The notes under the pieces are model-generated. The model saw nothing but the letters and a program-made list of their open reading frames with translations, did no database searches and was not told the origin of the DNA. DNA of 64,000 nt from Rhodobacter sp. (lineage in GTDB: Bacteria > Pseudomonadota > Alphaproteobacteria > Rhodobacterales > Rhodobacteraceae), in NCBI GenBank assembly GCA_030065095.1, contig JASJDP010000019.1, positions 21,845-85,844 on the forward strand, written 5' to 3'. Of this stretch, positions 56,020 through 64,000 are shown one piece after another. Both the position numbers and the translations under genes were made by a program. Position 1 is the stretch's first letter. The number at the start of each line of letters is the position of its first letter.

Positions 56020-57021
56020 CTAGCGGCCGAGTTTCCCGGCCAGCCGCTTGCGCCGGGCCGCCATTTGTGCGCGCCCGGCGGCGGTCCCGTCGTGGAAGGA
56101 TCCAAACAGTTTGTCCCAGGGTATCTCGAGCGAGCCGTAGTTGCATTCGAAATACCGGTGGTGCATCTGATGGTGGAACGTCCCCATCGCCAGCCGGTTC
56201 CTGTCGCGGATCACCAGCCCCTCAAAGCCCGAATGCGTCGTCGCGGCGCTGAGGCAGTAATACTGCAGGTGATAGAGGATATGCACCGGGTGGCTGGCGA
56301 TCACCCAGTGGATCAGCACGCCGCCCAGATAGATCGCATGTTCCACCGGATGCATCGATAGTCCCGACCAGGGCCCAACGGTCGAGTTGCGGTGGTGAAG
56401 GTAATGGGCCAGCCGGTAGAGAGGCCGCCAGTGCAAAAGCCGGTGTATCCAGTAGAAATAGAAGCTCTCCCAGATCGGAATCAGAAAGAAGAGCGCGACG
56501 AACCAGACGGGATTGGCGTCGAACGGCAAGGGTGCCAAGTAGCCGTTTGCGAACGCCCAGATCATCAGCGCCTCGTAGGCCGTCCAGACGGTCACGCCGC
56601 TGGCGAGCGTCCAGAACATGTTGTCCCAGACTTGCCGACCCAGCGTGAAAGCGCGGCCCAGGGCCAGGTTGCGGGCGTCGAATTTAAGCGCGGTGCCCTG
56701 GCCTTGGAAGGTGAACAACCACAGATGCAGGCCACCGGCCACCAGCGTCATCAGGCCGAGGTTGCGCAACCACATCGGCAGGATCCACGCGGCCGAGAAG
56801 GACACCGAGACCTCCAGCGGCGGCTGCAGGTAGCTCCAGCTCAAAACCGCCAAGCCGGCGATCAGCAGCCTTTCCGAGATCAGGAACCAGCTGTCCCAGA
56901 ACCAGCGCAGAATGGCGAGTGGTTGCCAAGGCCAGCGAAAAACGGGCGAGACCTGGATCGGCAGGTCAGGATGATAGGCCCAGCGTCCGGCTTCGCCGCC
57001 CGCGGCTGGGTCAGTCGGCAT
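56020..57021 (-). CDS. Sterol-desaturase/fatty-acid-hydroxylase family protein, copy 2
   Basis: A 333-residue paralogue of the preceding protein with the same architecture and the shared GPWSG and HRYFECNYGSLEIPWDK segments. His clusters: IHRLLHW (HX3H), HYLHHRN (HX2HH) and HHQMHHRYFE. Its first cluster lacks the second His of copy 1. The ATG at 57021 overlaps the aldolase stop by 11 nt and the two hydroxylase genes are 83 nt apart, so the three form one transcription unit. Two copies may act on two positions of one substrate or form a heteromer; neither is known. Confidence 0.9.
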   Translation of the reverse strand: MPTDPAAGGEAGRWAYHPDLPIQVSPVFRWPWQPLAILRWFWDSWFLISERLLIAGLAVLSWSYLQPPLEVSVSFSAAWILPMWLRNLGLMTLVAGGLHLWLFTFQGQGTALKFDARNLALGRAFTLGRQVWDNMFWTLASGVTVWTAYEALMIWAFANGYLAPLPFDANPVWFVALFFLIPIWESFYFYWIHRLLHWRPLYRLAHYLHHRNSTVGPWSGLSMHPVEHAIYLGGVLIHWVIASHPVHILYHLQYYCLSAATTHSGFEGLVIRDRNRLAMGTFHHQMHHRYFECNYGSLEIPWDKLFGSFHDGTAAGRAQMAARRKRLAGKLGR

Positions 57022-57772
57022 AATCCGATCCCTCGTGATCGAGGATCGCCTTCAGTTCCGCAAGATGCCGCACGTCCTGCTCGTCGTACTCCTCGATCTC
57101 GCTGGCCGTCTTCTCGGCGATCTCGTCGGACAGCACCCGCAACGGCTGGCCGGTCTGCAGGGCGCGGATATAAGTCTCGGCCGCGCGTTCGAAATAATAC
57201 ATCCGGTTGAAAGTCTCGGCCGCCGTTTCGCCGATCACCATGATGCCGTGGTTGCCCATGATCATCACTTTATTCTTCGGATCCTCGAAGAGCTGAGCAC
57301 AGCGCACACCCTCCTCCTCAAACGCAAGCCCGCCGTAATCGTTGTCGATGACGTACCGGTTGAAGAACATCGCGGTGTTCTGGTCGATCGGCAGCAGGCG
57401 CGAATCCGCCAGCGAGGCCAGGACGGTCGCATGGATCGAATGCACATGCATCGCGCAACGCGCATGCGGGCAGAGCCGGTGCAGCGCCCCGTGCAGGCCC
57501 CAGGCGGTGGCGTCGGGTGCGTCGGGGCCGTTCAGTGTATCGGGGTCGTTGGCATCCAACAACAGCAGATCCGAGGCCTTGATCCGGCTGAAATGCACCT
57601 GGTTGCGGTTCATCAGAAACCGGGTGCCGTCGTCGTTCACCGCCAGGCTGAAATGGTTGGCCACCGCCTCGTGCATATTCAGCCGCGCGGTCCAGCGGAA
57701 TGCGGCGGCCAGATCCACGCGTTCCTGCCAGTGATCCATGTTCGGGCGCGGGTGCAGCTGGGTGGCTTCCAT
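57011..57772 (-). CDS. Class II aldolase/adducin family protein
   Basis: A 253-residue protein; the ATG at 57772 (MEATQLHPRPNMD) is preferred to a longer start. The fold is that of L-fuculose-phosphate aldolase/adducin head: ARLNMHEAVANHFSL at the substrate loop and CAMHVHSIHATVLAS with the HxH zinc site. NHGIMVIGETAAETFNRMYY gives the third His. Members are aldolases, decarboxylases or isomerases of small sugars. It is upstream of and coupled to two membrane hydroxylases, an unusual partnership for this family. It diverges from the methyltransferase at 57920. Confidence 0.9.
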   Translation of the reverse strand: MEATQLHPRPNMDHWQERVDLAAAFRWTARLNMHEAVANHFSLAVNDDGTRFLMNRNQVHFSRIKASDLLLLDANDPDTLNGPDAPDATAWGLHGALHRLCPHARCAMHVHSIHATVLASLADSRLLPIDQNTAMFFNRYVIDNDYGGLAFEEEGVRCAQLFEDPKNKVMIMGNHGIMVIGETAAETFNRMYYFERAAETYIRALQTGQPLRVLSDEIAEKTASEIEEYDEQDVRHLAELKAILDHEGSDYAD

Positions 57773-57919
57773 GTCAGGCTTCCTGTGTTTCTGCGGTCTA
57801 AGACTAAGCTTGCAATGCATTTCCGCGCGCCGGTTTGCGGCATGTCAAGGCGTGATTGGCCAAACAATTGAAGAATAAGTCATTAGGAATGCCGCTTGGC
57901 GCCCATGGGGAGGTAGCCA

Positions 57920-58726
57920 ATGGAATTCAAAGAGCTTCGACTTGATCTCGAGGCAACCGTATCGGAGGCGTTGTTTGGCCATGGCTATGCGCACTATGGC
58001 TATTGGCCCCACGCCCCAACCAATGATCTTACGGCTGAGGCCTTGGGAAAGGCGCAGCAGGCCTATGTCGATGTCCTTGCCGCCCGCATCCCGAAGGGGA
58101 CCCGAACGATCCTGGACGTGGGCTCCGGCACGGGTGCGAACGCCCGGGAGCTATGTCGGTTGGGCTACGAAATGGAATGTCTGTCGCCATCCGCGCATAT
58201 GAACGCACTTGCCCGGGCCAAGCTGTCACAGGGTGTGAAGGTTCACACGACCACCTTCGAGACGTTCGAGTGCGACCGAACATTCGATCTTTGCCTCTTC
58301 GCGGAAAGCTTCCATTACATCGATCTCGACGCGGCACTGCGCCAGCTTGCCCGCTACGCAGCATCAAGCGTCCTGATCTTCGACTACTTTCGCAAAACAA
58401 GGGCGAAAGCCGGCGGAACGCGCACCACACACGACGCATTTCTACAGGCGCTCTCAGCGCAGGGAGACTTTGAGATCGTCAGCGACGAGGACCTGACGCA
58501 GCAGATCCTGCCCACCTTCCAAGTGCTGGATCGCATCAAGAACGCCTATGTCGGACCCTTCGTCAGCCGGACGCGAAGGGCGCTCGAGTCATCCTATCCT
58601 TTGCGAATGAAGCTGGCGCAACTCTTCATCGGGAAAGCCCTGGACAAGATCGAAAAGCCCAGTCGCCGTGCCGCCACATTTCCGCAAAATTTCGAATACC
58701 GCCTGATCCTGCTACGGCGCCGCTAG
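57920..58726 (+). CDS. Class I SAM-dependent methyltransferase
   Basis: A 268-residue protein; SAM motif I is TILDVGSGTGANAREL, with FDLCLFAESFHYIDLD as motif IV region. An N-terminal segment (FGHGYAHYGYWP) resembles methyltransferases acting on lipids or quinone-like molecules, though the precise family is not clear. It diverges from the aldolase-hydroxylase cluster with 147 nt between, so it could modify the same product; this is inference. The C-terminal half (RTRRALESSYPLRMKLAQLF) is helical and basic. Confidence 0.83.
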   Translation: MEFKELRLDLEATVSEALFGHGYAHYGYWPHAPTNDLTAEALGKAQQAYVDVLAARIPKGTRTILDVGSGTGANARELCRLGYEMECLSPSAHMNALARAKLSQGVKVHTTTFETFECDRTFDLCLFAESFHYIDLDAALRQLARYAASSVLIFDYFRKTRAKAGGTRTTHDAFLQALSAQGDFEIVSDEDLTQQILPTFQVLDRIKNAYVGPFVSRTRRALESSYPLRMKLAQLFIGKALDKIEKPSRRAATFPQNFEYRLILLRRR

Positions 58727-58785
58727 AATCCACCGATAGGCGTTCAAGCACTTGCGCCGGGGCGGGAAGTGGTGATGATCGGACC

Positions 58786-60597
58786 ATGGCAGACTTGGGC
58801 AATCTCGCAACATGGGCGGACAGCGCGCCACGCCTGATCGCTGTGGCCGCCGGGCGCGAGGCCGCTGACTGCGTGATCCGCGGCGGGCGGGTCGTGAACG
58901 TTCACAGCCGCGAGGTGCTCGAGGGCTGGCAGGTCGCCATTGCCGCGGGACGGTTTGCCTATGTCGGGCCGGACGCGTCGCATTGCGTCGGTGCCGACAC
59001 CCGGATCATCGAGGCAGACGGGCGGTATCTGATCCCGGGCCTGTGCGACGGACATATGCATATCGAAAGCGGCATGCTGACTCCTGCCGAGTTCGCCCGC
59101 GCAGTGATACCGCACGGCACCACAACCATGTTCACCGACCCGCACGAGATCGCAAACGTGCTCGGCCTGCGTGGTGTCCGGCTGATGCATGACGAGGCGC
59201 TGCTGCAGCCGATCAACATATATACACAGATGCCCAGCTGTGCGCCGTCTGCCCCGGGGCTGGAGACCACCGGTTTCGAGGTGACGCCGGACGATGTCGC
59301 CGAAGCCATGACATGGCCCGGGATCATCGGGCTCGGCGAGATGATGAACTTCCCCGGCGTGATCCATGGCGACGCCAAGATGCTGGCCGAGATTGCAGCG
59401 ACCCAGAACGCCGGAAAGACTGTCGGCGGTCACTACGCCTCGCCTGACCGGGGGCCGGACTTTCACGCCTATGTGGCCGGTGGTCCGGCGGACGACCACG
59501 AAGGCACGGCAGAGGCCGATAATATCGCCCGCGTGCGTCAAGGCATGCGGTCGATGCTGCGGCTCGGCTCGGCCTGGTACGACGTGGAGAGCCAGATAAC
59601 CGCGATTACCCGGAAGGGTCTGGATTCGCGCAATATGATCCTTTGCACCGACGATTGCCATTCCGGCACACTGGTGAACGACGGTCATATGAACCGCGTC
59701 GTGCGTCACGCCATCGACTGCGGCTGCGATCCGCTGATCGCGTTGCAAATGGCCACGGTGAACACAGCGACGCATTTCGGGCTAGAGCGCGAGTTGGGCT
59801 CGATCGCCCCCGGACGCCGCGCCGATGTGATCCTGACCTCGGATCTGCGCAGTCTGCCCATCGAGCATGTCGTGGCCCGCGGCGCCACCGTGGCGGTGAA
59901 CGGCGAGGTCATGGTTGATTGCCCGCACCTTGACTGGCCTGCCGACGCCCGTGCCACCGTGCATCTTGGCAAGACGCTAACGGCCGACGATTTCATCGTG
60001 TCCGCCCCCGAAGGCGCCAACCGTGTCAAGGCCAGGGTCATCGGCGTCGTCGAAAATCAGGCACCGACCAAGGCCCTGACCGCGGATCTGGATGTGGCCG
60101 ACGGCAAAGTTCAGGGCGACCCAACCAACGACGTCTGCCAGATCGCCCTTGTCGAACGGCATCGCGGCACGGGAAAGGTGACGAACGGTTTCGTCTCGGG
60201 CTTCGGCTATACCGGCCGTATGGCCATGGCATCCACCGTTGCTCACGACAGCCACCACATGATCGTCGTCGGAACCTCCCGCGAAGACATGGCGCTGGCC
60301 GCCAACCGGCTCGGCGAAATCGGCGGCGGGGTGACCGTCTGGCGGGACGGCAAGGAACTGGCATTGGTGGAACTGCCCATCGCCGGGCTGATGTCCGACG
60401 ACCATGCCCCGACCGTGGCGGCCAAGGCCCAAGGCATGGTCGAGGCGATGCAGGCCTGTGGATGCGGGTTGAACAACGCATACATGCAGCACTCGCTGCT
60501 GGCGTTGGTGGTGATTCCGGAACTCCGCATCTCTGACCTGGGGCTGGTGGATGTGACCAAGTTCGAGATCACCGATCTCTTCGAGGCCGCGACATGA
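58786..60597 (+). CDS. Adenine deaminase
   Basis: A 603-residue amidohydrolase. DGHMHIESGM and DPHEIANVLG are the metal-binding N-terminal motifs of the Ade family, and CTDDCHSGTLVND carries the late Asp ligand. The length matches E. coli-type Ade. It deaminates adenine to hypoxanthine in the cytoplasm with Mn/Fe. The stop overlaps the ATG of the AMP nucleosidase gene (ATGA), so the two make an adenine-salvage operon: AMP to adenine to hypoxanthine. Confidence 0.94.
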   Translation: MADLGNLATWADSAPRLIAVAAGREAADCVIRGGRVVNVHSREVLEGWQVAIAAGRFAYVGPDASHCVGADTRIIEADGRYLIPGLCDGHMHIESGMLTPAEFARAVIPHGTTTMFTDPHEIANVLGLRGVRLMHDEALLQPINIYTQMPSCAPSAPGLETTGFEVTPDDVAEAMTWPGIIGLGEMMNFPGVIHGDAKMLAEIAATQNAGKTVGGHYASPDRGPDFHAYVAGGPADDHEGTAEADNIARVRQGMRSMLRLGSAWYDVESQITAITRKGLDSRNMILCTDDCHSGTLVNDGHMNRVVRHAIDCGCDPLIALQMATVNTATHFGLERELGSIAPGRRADVILTSDLRSLPIEHVVARGATVAVNGEVMVDCPHLDWPADARATVHLGKTLTADDFIVSAPEGANRVKARVIGVVENQAPTKALTADLDVADGKVQGDPTNDVCQIALVERHRGTGKVTNGFVSGFGYTGRMAMASTVAHDSHHMIVVGTSREDMALAANRLGEIGGGVTVWRDGKELALVELPIAGLMSDDHAPTVAAKAQGMVEAMQACGCGLNNAYMQHSLLALVVIPELRISDLGLVDVTKFEITDLFEAAT

Positions 60598-62072
60598 ACC
60601 TCGCCGACCCGCATTTGCCCGTCCACACCGCTGAGGTTCCAGGGCTTGAACGATTTCGCGACGCCGAAAAGGCGGTCGACCGGCTGACGCAGATCTACGA
60701 AACCGGCACTCAGTTCCTGCGCCGGCATTTTCAGGACACCATCCGAACCGGCATGCCCGGCTCGCGCTTTCGTGCGGTCTATCCGGAAATCCGCATGGTC
60801 ACGACAAGCTTTGCGCAGGTTGACAGCCGCCTCAGCTTTGGCCACGTCGCCGAGCCCGGCACATACGCCACAACCGTCACCCGGCCCGACCTGTTCCGGA
60901 ACTATCTGATCCAGCAGATCGAGCTTCTGATCGAAAACCACGACATCGCCGTATCCATCGGCCCGTCCGAAACCCCGATCCCGGTTCATTTCGCCATGGG
61001 CGGCGAAGGCATCACTGTGCCGCACGAGGGTGCGCTGGATTTCACCCTGCGCGATGTCTTTGACGTACCGGACCTGTCGACCACCAACGACGACATCGTC
61101 AACGGCAACGGACTGCGCTATCAGGGCGCCGCGCCGCTCGCGCCGTTCACCGCTCAGCGCATCGACTATTCGCTGGCACGGCTCAGCCACTACACCGCGA
61201 CCGATCCCGAACATTTCCAGAACTTCGTCCTTTTCACCAACTACCAGTTCTACGTCGAGGAGTTCGAGGCCTACGCGCGGCGGCAACTCGACGATCCAGC
61301 CAGCGGTTATATGGCCTTCGTCGGCCCCGGCAATGTCGAGATCCTGCAGTCCGGCGGCAGCTTTCCCCCGCCAGCGAAGTTGCCGCAGATGCCGACCTAT
61401 CACCTGAAGCGTGCCGACGGCTCGGGCATCACATTGGTCAATATCGGTGTCGGTCCGTCGAACGCCAAAACGGCCACCGACCATATCGCGGTTCTGCGAC
61501 CGCATGCCTGGTTGATGGTCGGCCACTGCGCGGGCCTGAGGAACTCGCAACGCCTTGGCGATTTCGTCCTGGCGCATGCCTATCTTCGCGAAGACCACGT
61601 TCTGGACGACGACCTGCCTGTCTGGACCCCAATCCCTCCGCTTGCCGAAATTCAGATCGCTCTGGAACAGGCCGTCGCCAAGGTCACCCGGCTGGAGGGC
61701 TACGAGTTGAAGCGCATCATGCGCACCGGCACCGTCGCCACCATCGACAACCGCAACTGGGAGCTGCGCGATCAGTCCGGCCCGGTCCAGCGCCTCAGCC
61801 AGTCCCGCGCGATCGCGCTCGACATGGAATCCGCCACCATCGCCGCCAATGGCTATCGATTCCGTGTCCCCTATGGCACGCTTCTCTGCGTCTCTGACAA
61901 GCCGCTGCATGGCGAGCTGAAATTGCCCGGCATGGCCAGTGATTTCTACAAGACTCAGGTCGCCAACCACCTTCTGATCGGCATCCGTGCGATGGAACAT
62001 CTACGGGGAATGCCCCTGGAGCGCATCCACTCTCGTAAGCTTCGCAGCTTTGAAGAGACCGCATTTCTGTGA
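60594..62072 (+). CDS. amn: AMP nucleosidase
   Basis: A 492-residue protein. N-terminal AMP-nucleosidase-specific domain (about 1-170, RAVYPEIRMVTTSFAQVDSR) and C-terminal phosphorylase-superfamily domain with GHCAGLRNSQRLGDFVLAHAY and ALDMESATIAANGY, the purine/ribose site. It hydrolyses AMP to adenine and ribose 5-phosphate. Its start overlaps the adenine deaminase stop. Established: amn helps control the AMP pool; here the linked deaminase would push adenine onwards to hypoxanthine. Confidence 0.94.
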   Translation: MNLADPHLPVHTAEVPGLERFRDAEKAVDRLTQIYETGTQFLRRHFQDTIRTGMPGSRFRAVYPEIRMVTTSFAQVDSRLSFGHVAEPGTYATTVTRPDLFRNYLIQQIELLIENHDIAVSIGPSETPIPVHFAMGGEGITVPHEGALDFTLRDVFDVPDLSTTNDDIVNGNGLRYQGAAPLAPFTAQRIDYSLARLSHYTATDPEHFQNFVLFTNYQFYVEEFEAYARRQLDDPASGYMAFVGPGNVEILQSGGSFPPPAKLPQMPTYHLKRADGSGITLVNIGVGPSNAKTATDHIAVLRPHAWLMVGHCAGLRNSQRLGDFVLAHAYLREDHVLDDDLPVWTPIPPLAEIQIALEQAVAKVTRLEGYELKRIMRTGTVATIDNRNWELRDQSGPVQRLSQSRAIALDMESATIAANGYRFRVPYGTLLCVSDKPLHGELKLPGMASDFYKTQVANHLLIGIRAMEHLRGMPLERIHSRKLRSFEETAFL

Positions 62073-62203
62073 TCAATCACAAAAAAAGACACAAAATGCA
62101 GGAAAATAAGGGACGAACCCACACAAATCCTTGTGTATGACCCCAATATGCCGTTAGGTTTACGCAATTTCCCGCCAGGGCGGGGTTGAACGAGGAGATC
62201 CAC

Positions 62204-62491
62204 ATGGCCAAACCCCTGACCAAGACCCAGCTTGTGACCGCCCTTGCGGAAGCACTCGGTTCCGACAAGAAATCGGCTTCGGCTGCGCTCGACGCAGTTG
62301 CCAAGGTTATCACCGACGAGGTGTCCGGCGGCGGCGCGGTAACGATCCCGGGTGTCGGCAAGATCTATTGCCGTGAGCGTCCCGAACGCATGGTTCGGAA
62401 CCCGGCCACCGGCGAGCAGATCAAGAAAGAGGCCGACAAGGTCGTGAAGATGACCATCGCAAAGGCCCTGAAAGACAGCGTCAACGGATAA
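62204..62491 (+). CDS. HU-family nucleoid protein
   Basis: A 95-residue histone-like protein; the ATG at 62204 follows GAGGAG (an upstream frame adds six residues). MAKPLTKTQLVTALAEALG is the HU N-terminus. GVGKIYCRERPERMVRNPATGEQIKK holds the DNA-binding arm with the RNP tip. It bends and packages DNA as a dimer. Monocistronic, with AT-rich upstream DNA and a strong terminator after it. Confidence 0.95.
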   Translation: MAKPLTKTQLVTALAEALGSDKKSASAALDAVAKVITDEVSGGGAVTIPGVGKIYCRERPERMVRNPATGEQIKKEADKVVKMTIAKALKDSVNG

Positions 62492-62514
62492 TTCGGCGTC
62501 GATCTGGACCGAAG

Positions 62515-62548
62515 CGGGCCGCCAACGTGCGGCCCGTTCTCTTTTTTC
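62515..62548 (+). terminator. Rho-independent terminator after the HU gene
   Basis: CGGGCCGC pairs with GCGGCCCG across a short loop and is followed by TTCTCTTTTTT. It lies 23 nt after the HU stop. Confidence 0.85.
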
Positions 62549-62595
62549 TATTTCAGTTTGCCGCGGCACACATTGGTCGTTGCGACCAAGGCCCG

Positions 62596-63090
62596 TTACT
62601 CTCCGCGGTCGAACCCGCTCCAATCGCCAGTGAAGATCGCACCCATATCCATCTGATAGGCTGCCGTCCTCAACTCTTCGGGCACGTCGCCGCGGAAGAT
62701 GAAGGGACCGGGTATCGCGATTTGGGAGATCTGCGGAAAGTACTGTGCCGCGGTTCCGGACAGGTGGAATGCCATTGCCTCGCTGTCCTCAAAAATTTCA
62801 TGGATAACGATTTGGTCCCCCGTTTCGGATACGGCAATCTCGTACACCAAGAGGCCGGGTTCGTTCGCCTCAAGCACATCGCCGACCGCCTTGTAGGTGG
62901 CGACAAGCTGTTCGCCCATGCCCGGCTTTGCGGTCCAAACATAGACCAGATCGATCTGGCTCGCCGCATCGCCGGCTTGCAGGGCTGTTGCCCCCGAAAG
63001 CACAAGGCTGCCGGCAATCAGGGCCGATGTGGCCGCTTTCCTTAGGTCGGCTATCCAGCTGAGAGCGGTGCGCTGAGCGAGGGTGGTCAT
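62596..63090 (-). CDS. Exported antibiotic-biosynthesis-monooxygenase (ABM) domain protein
   Basis: A 164-residue protein. N-terminal export signal (hydrophobic ATSALIAGSLVLSGATALQA). The mature part, IDLVYVWTAKPGMGEQLVATYKAVGD ... LLVYEIAVSETGDQIVIHEIFEDSEAM, is a dimeric ferredoxin-like ABM fold. ABM proteins are usually cytoplasmic monooxygenases or YgiN-like quinol oxidases, so an exported one is unusual. It is divergent from a TetR gene with two operators in the shared 132-nt promoter, so it is probably repressed by it. Confidence 0.85.
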   Translation of the reverse strand: MTTLAQRTALSWIADLRKAATSALIAGSLVLSGATALQAGDAASQIDLVYVWTAKPGMGEQLVATYKAVGDVLEANEPGLLVYEIAVSETGDQIVIHEIFEDSEAMAFHLSGTAAQYFPQISQIAIPGPFIFRGDVPEELRTAAYQMDMGAIFTGDWSGFDRGE

Positions 63091-63139
63091 TTCGAAGTCT
63101 CCTTGGCTGAGGTGGTGCGCTCGATGTTCGTGAATTTTT

Positions 63140-63157
63140 ATGGACCGATCAGTCCAT
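63140..63157. promoter_or_regulatory. TetR operator copy 1
   Basis: ATGGACCGATCAGTCCAT: 6-bp arms (ATGGAC/GTCCAT) around CGATCA. It lies in the divergent promoter of the ABM and TetR genes, 36 nt from a second copy. Confidence 0.75.
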
Positions 63158-63175
63158 AATTGTCAATAAATTATT

Positions 63176-63193
63176 TTGGACCGAATGTTCCAA
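63176..63193. promoter_or_regulatory. TetR operator copy 2
   Basis: TTGGACCGAATGTTCCAA: arms TTGGA/TCCAA, sharing TGGACCGA with copy 1. It lies 29 nt before the TetR ATG, suggesting autoregulation as well as control of the ABM gene. Confidence 0.72.
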
Positions 63194-63222
63194 TTATTTT
63201 CGGATCGTGTTATTCGGCTCCC

Positions 63223-63834
63223 ATGAACATGATTGTGACCGCTGAATCGCCGGGCCGCGGGCGACCCAGAAAGTTCGACGAAGAGGCAGTGCTGGATTCG
63301 CTCACGGACCTTTTCTGGGACAAGGGGTACGAGGCGACGTCGATGGCAGACATCCTCGAGGGTTCCGGACTGCGAAAATCCAGCCTCTACAACACCTTCG
63401 GTTCGAAGAAGGATTTGTTCCGGCGCATCCTGGACCGCTATGTCGAGACGCGCATGGAGGGTTTCGCCGAGATGGCCGAGGCGAATGACAAACCCGGAAT
63501 CGATTCGCTTCACGACTTCCTCGATGCGGTCTTCGCCTTTGGCCGTGCAGGCTGCCTGGCCGTCAATACAACAACCGAATTGGGGACCAGCGATCCTGCC
63601 GTAAGCGCGCTGGCGCGGGTTTATCGCGACCGGATTCGGGCGGCGCTTCAAAAGGTGGTGTCGGCGGCGACTCGGTCGGCCGGGCTGTCAGGGGATCTTG
63701 TCGACGTGCGCACCGAGATGCTGCTTGGTTTCCTTTTAGGATATGCAGTGGCGGCACGAACCGGCGCCGATGACGCCGAAATGAGCCGTTTGGCAAATGC
63801 CGCCCACAGATCCATTGAAAGCTGGGTTGCCTGA
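63223..63834 (+). CDS. TetR-family transcriptional regulator
   Basis: A 203-residue TetR/AcrR regulator. The ATG at 63223 (MNMIVTAESPGRG) is preferred to a frame beginning 63 nt upstream across the operators. RGRPRKFDEEAVLDSLTDLF leads into the helix-turn-helix (TSMADILEGSGLRKSSLYNTF). The C-terminal ligand domain (GRAGCLAVNTTTELGTSD) fits the TetR_C group related to AcrR-type regulators that sense electrophiles, for example NemR; its Cys in GCLAV might be the sensor. It should repress the divergent ABM gene and itself. Confidence 0.9.
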   Translation: MNMIVTAESPGRGRPRKFDEEAVLDSLTDLFWDKGYEATSMADILEGSGLRKSSLYNTFGSKKDLFRRILDRYVETRMEGFAEMAEANDKPGIDSLHDFLDAVFAFGRAGCLAVNTTTELGTSDPAVSALARVYRDRIRAALQKVVSAATRSAGLSGDLVDVRTEMLLGFLLGYAVAARTGADDAEMSRLANAAHRSIESWVA

Positions 63835-63880
63835 GGCTCACGCAGGACGCCCGTCTACCAGCCAGTACGCATTCGATCTA

Positions 63881-64000
63881 GGGTCAGGACCCATTGATCG
63901 ACAAGCCATTGCGTGATTCATTGCTGCAAAAATCGAGCGGTGACATGTCTGATCTTTTCTGGCTGACCGACGTGCAGATGGCGCGTCTGGAACCCTTCTT
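63881..64000 (+). mobile_element. Left end of an IS5-family-like insertion sequence, cut by the window edge
   Basis: The terminal sequence probably starts near 63881 with GGGTCAGGACCC, just after a CTA that may be part of the target site. The transposase reading frame starts about 64 nt inside. Only the first 120 nt are visible, so the element's boundaries and the right repeat cannot be checked. Confidence 0.6.
63945..64000 (+). CDS. IS5-family transposase, N-terminal fragment
   Basis: ATG at 63945; the visible 18 residues read SDLFWLTDVQMARLEPF after Met. This is the usual N-terminus of IS5-group transposases found in Rhodobacteraceae (LTD-x-QMARLEPFFP). The rest lies outside the window, so integrity cannot be judged. 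DDE-type cut-and-paste activity would be expected of a full copy. Confidence 0.75.
   Translation, partial: MSDLFWLTDVQMARLEPF

Overview
The window looks like a chromosomal segment of a Rhodobacterales (Roseobacter-group) alphaproteobacterium. It is GC-rich, with strong G/C preference at third codon positions. It carries several genes typical of that lineage: an NDUFS4-type complex I accessory subunit, methylmalonyl-CoA epimerase followed by a DUF1467 protein, a Hint/RTX protein, a TAXI-type TRAP transporter, a membrane urate oxidase with a cytochrome c tail, and a cobW-cobN locus behind a cobalamin riboswitch. The assignment rests on gene content and protein resemblance only. No rRNA, tRNA or CRISPR array was recognised.

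Layout. 0-3.2 kb: the end of a beta-oxidation operon (3-hydroxyacyl-CoA dehydrogenase, then a large/small pair of acyl-CoA dehydrogenases resembling PimC/PimD). 3.5-6.2 kb: a small membrane protein, a RimL-type acetyltransferase, an orphan response regulator, mce and DUF1467. 6.6-13.0 kb (minus): a B12/cobalt operon, cbiM-like, cobW, a GNAT gene and cobN, led by a clear cobalamin riboswitch. 13.2-18.9 kb: smc, a periplasmic protein, a rhomboid-fold protein that lacks its catalytic residues, and trpS. 19.1-20.7 kb: an AT-richer island with an M23-type protein lacking a signal peptide, and a secreted protein. 20.8-27.8 kb: LysR/puuD, an SDR without its active-site lysine, an rsmC-like methyltransferase, clpS, a HAD hydrolase and a D,D-carboxypeptidase with a SPOR domain.

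27.8-35.2 kb is a phosphonate island. A LysR regulator diverges from phnW-phnA-phnY, a complete route from 2-aminoethylphosphonate to acetate and phosphate. About 1 kb downstream is a formylglycine-type phosphonate monoester hydrolase homologue. 36.2-40.7 kb is a 1509-residue LamG/RTX/cadherin-like/Hint protein. 40.9-48.2 kb holds the NDUFS4 homologue, a long hairpin with a G-rich loop, an intracellular SNase-fold nuclease, uvrB, an AT-richer two-gene membrane protein/ImmA-IrrE module, an SMR-type transporter and an outer-membrane beta-barrel. 48.2-54.9 kb: a dimethylglycine/sarcosine-dehydrogenase-like flavoprotein diverging from a TAXI-TRAP operon with a UspA protein. 54.9-58.7 kb: two tandem sterol-desaturase-family hydroxylases and a class II aldolase, diverging from a methyltransferase. 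58.8-62.5 kb: adenine deaminase and AMP nucleosidase (an adenine-salvage pair), then HU. 62.6-64 kb: a secreted ABM-domain protein and a divergent TetR regulator sharing two palindromic operators, then the left end of an IS5-like element cut by the window edge.

The items most worth following up are the hairpin with a potential G-quadruplex loop at 41334-41396, the phosphonate monoester hydrolase beside the PhnWAY operon, the membrane protein/ImmA pair, the hydroxylase-hydroxylase-aldolase cluster, the dead rhomboid and the lysine-less SDR.
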